Shown here piece by piece: positions 4,732 through 7,513 of a stretch of 7,513 nt of DNA; position 1 is the first letter of the stretch; every line of letters begins with the position of its first letter. A model generated the notes under the pieces. It worked only from the letters and a program-made list of their open reading frames with translations, was not told where the DNA came from and ran no database searches. Both the position numbers and the translations under genes were made by a program. The stretch comes from Bacteroidota bacterium (GTDB lineage Bacteria; Bacteroidota; Bacteroidia; Chitinophagales; Chitinophagaceae), in the NCBI GenBank assembly GCA_023392185.1, contig JAEVZP010000023.1:1-7513 (forward strand), given 5' to 3'.

Positions 4732-6951
4732 TTATTGCACTACGAAAGGAGTGGTTTCGGCAAAGCCCTTTTCCACATTTTGCAGGCGGAAATAATAATT
4801 GCCCACCGGCAAAGCCGCTACCGGAAAGGTATTCACGCCACTTTCAAAACGGCCTTTCCACACCTGCTGGCCCATATTGTTATACAGCACGGCATTTACA
4901 GAGGTTAGATTTCCGGGAATTTCCAGCTTCACCACATCCTTTGCCGGCACCGGATAAATCTTCACCAGCTTTTCTGTTCCGGATACGTTGTGGACGCTCG
5001 CCGGGTCGAAAGCCACGCGCAGCAGTGCCCGGTTAATGACAAAAAAGATATTGTTGGAAGCCTTGATCTTGATCCGGCCTTTGTTGGTAGCGATATTGGG
5101 AATCACCACGGTAGCCGAGCCGTTGTTGGGCACATTGGAAGCCATCAGGAAAGGCCAGGTGCGTCCGCTATCGACGGAGTAGTAAATATCCACCTTATCG
5201 CAGTTGATCGGCGCTGCCGTGGTATTGGATACATTCCAGGTAACGGTTTTCGGTTGGCCGCCGGCCAGGGTATCAGTGGTCAGCAGCAGGTTGGTAATCC
5301 GGAACGTATCGGTTGCCTGAATGGTTCGCACGGCTGCCAGGTTGGGATTGCTCATGTTGAAAGCACCCGTTCCATTCTTCACATCACGCACCGTAAGCCG
5401 GAAGTTCATCGTCCGGCCCACCGCCACCGGCCGGTCGCCAGCAGTACCCGTCTGATTGGCCAGCAGGCGGCTCAGCGAAGGGAATGTACGGGTGCGGTCC
5501 GGCGTAGGTGCCTGGGTGCGCCACACCGGGCCCGTGGCGCTTGCCTCGGTGTAGGAAGCCCGGAAATTGCCCAGGTCGCTTTGTTCCCAGCAATAGGTCA
5601 CCGCAGTTCCGGCCACCGGATCTGCAGTGAGTTCAAAAGGCGTCAGCCACGGAATATTATAAGAAGCGCCCGGCTGCGCAATAACCGGAGGTGTATGAGC
5701 GGTAGCAGCCGTGACGCCGCAGCCGGCCACGTTGGTCATGTGGGTCGTCGTTTGGTCGAGGCTGCGGAAATGAAAATAAGCATCGCTGCGGCCCTGAATA
5801 TTGTCGCTGCCACCGCAGATGCCTGCGTAGGCCATGATGGTAGATCCGGAACCGGGTTCGAAGGCGCTCGAAACAGCACCATTACCGGAGCAGTTGCCGG
5901 TATTGGCGTTGAAGGTGTGGTCGCCGCCGAACTGGTGACCGATTTCGTGGGCTACAAAATCCACGTCAAAAGGATCGCCTATCGGGTTGGGCGAGCCGGT
6001 TACGCCGCGTGCCTTGGCGGAGCTGATACACAAAGATCCTTTGGAAGCAATACCACCGCCGCCGGTGGAAAACACATGGCCGATATCGTAGTTGGCATTC
6101 CCGATGCGACTGTCTACAACGGCCTGGTTTTCCGCCAACATGGCAGGGCCGTTGTTGTTGGTGTAAGGATCGGTAGCGCCGTCGGTATAAATCAACACGT
6201 CGGTGTTGGGAATCAGCTGTAGGGTAGCTGCGATCTCCCGCTCGTAGATGCCGTTGACCCGGTTGATAGAGGTAATCATACGGGCCAATACCTGCGATTT
6301 GGCCGGATTGATCAGTCCGGTAACCGTTCGGGCATATTCGCCGGTGCAGGCCAGCGCCAGCCGGTAGGTGCGTTTGATAGTGCCATTGGCCAGCAATTCA
6401 CCTGGGCTGCCGCCACCCGGGGCCACGACTGCGGCCGCTTCCAGCTCGCAGCGCATCATCTCCCGGCCGTCCTTACTCATATTTTTCCGGTCATAGACAA
6501 TATAATGATCGTCTTGGAGCAGCGAATGGGGGTCAATAAAATATTGAGCGCCGCCATCCAGAATCATGGCATGGAAAAAGCCGTCTCCCACATCAATCTT
6601 GACAGTCACCTCCGGCTTGTCCTGCTGCGTGCCGGTATAAACGCGCAGATCCGGGTAGTTCTCATACAAATCGCCGGTAGCAATAGGCGTTTCCCAGACC
6701 TGGAACGTCCGTACGCTTCCGTCGGGCAGGGGTAGGCGCAGAGCCACCGCACCCTGCGGGTGCTGCGCGGCCCCTTTCAGTGCATTTACCATATCGGTGA
6801 AAGACAGCCGATACGACAGGTAGGATTCGGCTCCAATCCGGGGCGGCGTTGGCCGGGTTTCCGTTTGGCTCCAGAAAGAAGAGGGCGCACCGCCCGCGAA
6901 AGCCGGTACAGCCGCCGCCAGCAGTGCCAGCGAAAGGATATATTTTTTCAT
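4732..6951 (-). CDS. Secreted reprolysin-like zinc metallopeptidase (M12B type) with T9SS sorting domain
   Basis: This 739-residue exported protease should act outside the cell or on its surface. Residues 1-19 are a signal peptide (MKKYILSLALLAAAVPAFA, cleaved before GG). Residues about 43-185 form a prodomain with ALRLPLPDGS (70-79) and YENYPDL (96-102). The catalytic domain starts near 191 (TIKRTYRLALACTGEYA) and carries the metzincin zinc site H335-E-I-G-H339-QFGGD-H345, with E336 as the general base, and the Met-turn at M373 (STIMAYAG). Beta-sandwich segments follow at about 420-545 and 548-640. Residues 660-739 match the Por-secretion C-terminal sorting domain (VKIYPVPA, LYNNMGQQVW, LPVGNYYFRL), which directs T9SS export and attachment or release at the surface. 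The prodomain's only cysteine, C168, could act as a cysteine switch on the zinc; this is inferred. The gene lies 17 bp after the lipoprotein stop, so the two are probably cotranscribed. The leader before the ATG is A-rich without a Shine-Dalgarno. The substrate is unknown. Confidence 0.93.
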   Translation of the reverse strand: MKKYILSLALLAAAVPAFAGGAPSSFWSQTETRPTPPRIGAESYLSYRLSFTDMVNALKGAAQHPQGAVALRLPLPDGSVRTFQVWETPIATGDLYENYPDLRVYTGTQQDKPEVTVKIDVGDGFFHAMILDGGAQYFIDPHSLLQDDHYIVYDRKNMSKDGREMMRCELEAAAVVAPGGGSPGELLANGTIKRTYRLALACTGEYARTVTGLINPAKSQVLARMITSINRVNGIYEREIAATLQLIPNTDVLIYTDGATDPYTNNNGPAMLAENQAVVDSRIGNANYDIGHVFSTGGGGIASKGSLCISSAKARGVTGSPNPIGDPFDVDFVAHEIGHQFGGDHTFNANTGNCSGNGAVSSAFEPGSGSTIMAYAGICGGSDNIQGRSDAYFHFRSLDQTTTHMTNVAGCGVTAATAHTPPVIAQPGASYNIPWLTPFELTADPVAGTAVTYCWEQSDLGNFRASYTEASATGPVWRTQAPTPDRTRTFPSLSRLLANQTGTAGDRPVAVGRTMNFRLTVRDVKNGTGAFNMSNPNLAAVRTIQATDTFRITNLLLTTDTLAGGQPKTVTWNVSNTTAAPINCDKVDIYYSVDSGRTWPFLMASNVPNNGSATVVIPNIATNKGRIKIKASNNIFFVINRALLRVAFDPASVHNVSGTEKLVKIYPVPAKDVVKLEIPGNLTSVNAVLYNNMGQQVWKGRFESGVNTFPVAALPVGNYYFRLQNVEKGFAETTPFVVQ

Positions 6952-6968
6952 TTTTATGAATTAGTAAG

Positions 6969-7513
6969 TTAGCGGTCGGCAGCGGGCATTTCGCGCCGTT
7001 GTAGATCAGAAGGGGCTGCTTTCTCGAAGGCACGGCGGGGTGTGACCACATCTTCTTTACCAAAAAACAGATACACATTTCCGGAACCGGACGCATAAGG
7101 TTCCAGCAGGTAGCTTTTGCCGTTCTCAATAACTTGTCCGCGCAGGGTGCTTCCGTCCCAGTCGAGCCGCAGGTCTGCCCCCTGGGCATTGCTGCCTTTC
7201 AGCGAAACCAGATCCGGATAGCGTTCCATCATCTGCGGGCTCATCGTCTCCGATAAGGAAAGATCGAACTGCCGGCAGCCCTGCGGCAATTGAATAGCTG
7301 CTGTGCCACCCTGTCTCTTCATAGCCTCGAAAAAAGCTTTTTCGTTGGTGGCTTTATAGGCAGTATAGGTGCGGGGAAGGTTTTTTCCGGAAACAGGCGT
7401 CACTTTCGTCTGTTCCAGATTAAGAGTGACCGATCCGGAGCGCGCATAATTGCAGTCCTGAGCGGGAGTACCGGCCGTCTTCCGGCTGCCGGCACAACTG
7501 CCCAGCAGCAGAC
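6969..7513 (-). CDS. Lipoprotein resembling a stand-alone metallopeptidase prodomain (5' end missing)
   Basis: The frame is open from the right edge to a TAA at 6969-6971. The upstream end runs out of the window in LLLGSC, a lipobox whose Cys is encoded at 7494-7496. This makes it an exported lipoprotein of 175 mature residues, and the GTG at 7401-7403 is internal, not the start. Counting the lipidated Cys as 1, residues 44-145 align with the prodomain of the protease encoded next: YTAYK (44-48) with YLSYR, AAIQLP (66-71) with ALRLPLP, MERYPDL (90-96) with YENYPDL, then DLRLDWDG-x9-ENGKSYLLEP (108-133) with VTVKIDVGDG-x5-LDGGAQYFIDP. There is no HExxH site and no room for a catalytic domain: the protein ends about 30 residues after the homologous region. 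C15 and C74 might form a disulfide. No described family is recognised. It may be an inhibitor, chaperone or surface anchor for the protease, or a remnant of a truncated duplicate; the intact frame and lipobox argue against a remnant. Confidence 0.8.
   Translation of the reverse strand, partial: LLLGSCAGSRKTAGTPAQDCNYARSGSVTLNLEQTKVTPVSGKNLPRTYTAYKATNEKAFFEAMKRQGGTAAIQLPQGCRQFDLSLSETMSPQMMERYPDLVSLKGSNAQGADLRLDWDGSTLRGQVIENGKSYLLEPYASGSGNVYLFFGKEDVVTPRRAFEKAAPSDLQRREMPAADR

Noticed and set aside
4990..6222. A 410-codon open frame on the plus strand opposite the metallopeptidase
   Set aside because: It lies entirely antisense to a gene with clear domains, its translation is low in recognisable motifs and rich in Arg, Gly and His, as expected from the complement of GC-rich coding sequence.

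Overview
The window looks like chromosomal DNA of a GC-rich member of the Bacteroidota, most likely a Saprospiria- or Chitinophagia-type lineage (the phylum is well supported, the class is a guess). Three things point there. A secreted protease ends in a type IX secretion (T9SS) type A sorting domain, a system confined to this phylum. The N-terminal fragment at the left edge has the FPPKPRNQWEIGVHAG motif of Bacteroidota OmpA-type outer-membrane proteins. The genes lack clear Shine-Dalgarno sequences, and one upstream region fits the TTTG / TAnnTTTG promoter type of the phylum.

Layout, left to right. On the minus strand at the left edge is the first 87 codons of an exported OmpA-type outer-membrane protein, reading out of the window. 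A 265-bp divergent intergenic region follows, with a likely minus-strand promoter, an imperfect inverted repeat, a pair of 15-bp direct repeats and a short hairpin. Then come two plus-strand housekeeping genes: a long-chain polyprenyl diphosphate synthase (527-1489) and uvrA (1685-4510). They are separated by 195 bp carrying a TTAGG-type heptamer repeat, a GC-rich palindromic element and a possible terminator. Between uvrA and the convergent protease gene lie 221 bp packed with hairpins: four related 13-bp palindromes in two inverted pairs, then a 10+5 bp GC-rich hairpin and a 10-bp AT-rich hairpin.

The right third is a minus-strand two-gene unit: a lipoprotein (6969 to beyond the right edge) followed after 17 bp by a reprolysin-like M12B zinc metallopeptidase (4732-6951) with signal peptide, prodomain, catalytic domain, beta-sandwich domains and a T9SS tail. 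The most interesting observation is that the lipoprotein appears to be a stand-alone copy of the protease's own prodomain, anchored by a lipidated cysteine and lacking any catalytic domain. This suggests a membrane-bound inhibitor, folding helper or docking partner encoded next to its protease. Homology is argued from aligned motifs read by eye; the function is inference.

The remaining genes are ordinary housekeeping genes. The polyprenyl synthase makes the isoprenoid tail of quinones, UvrA starts nucleotide excision repair, and nothing suggests that either works with the protease unit.
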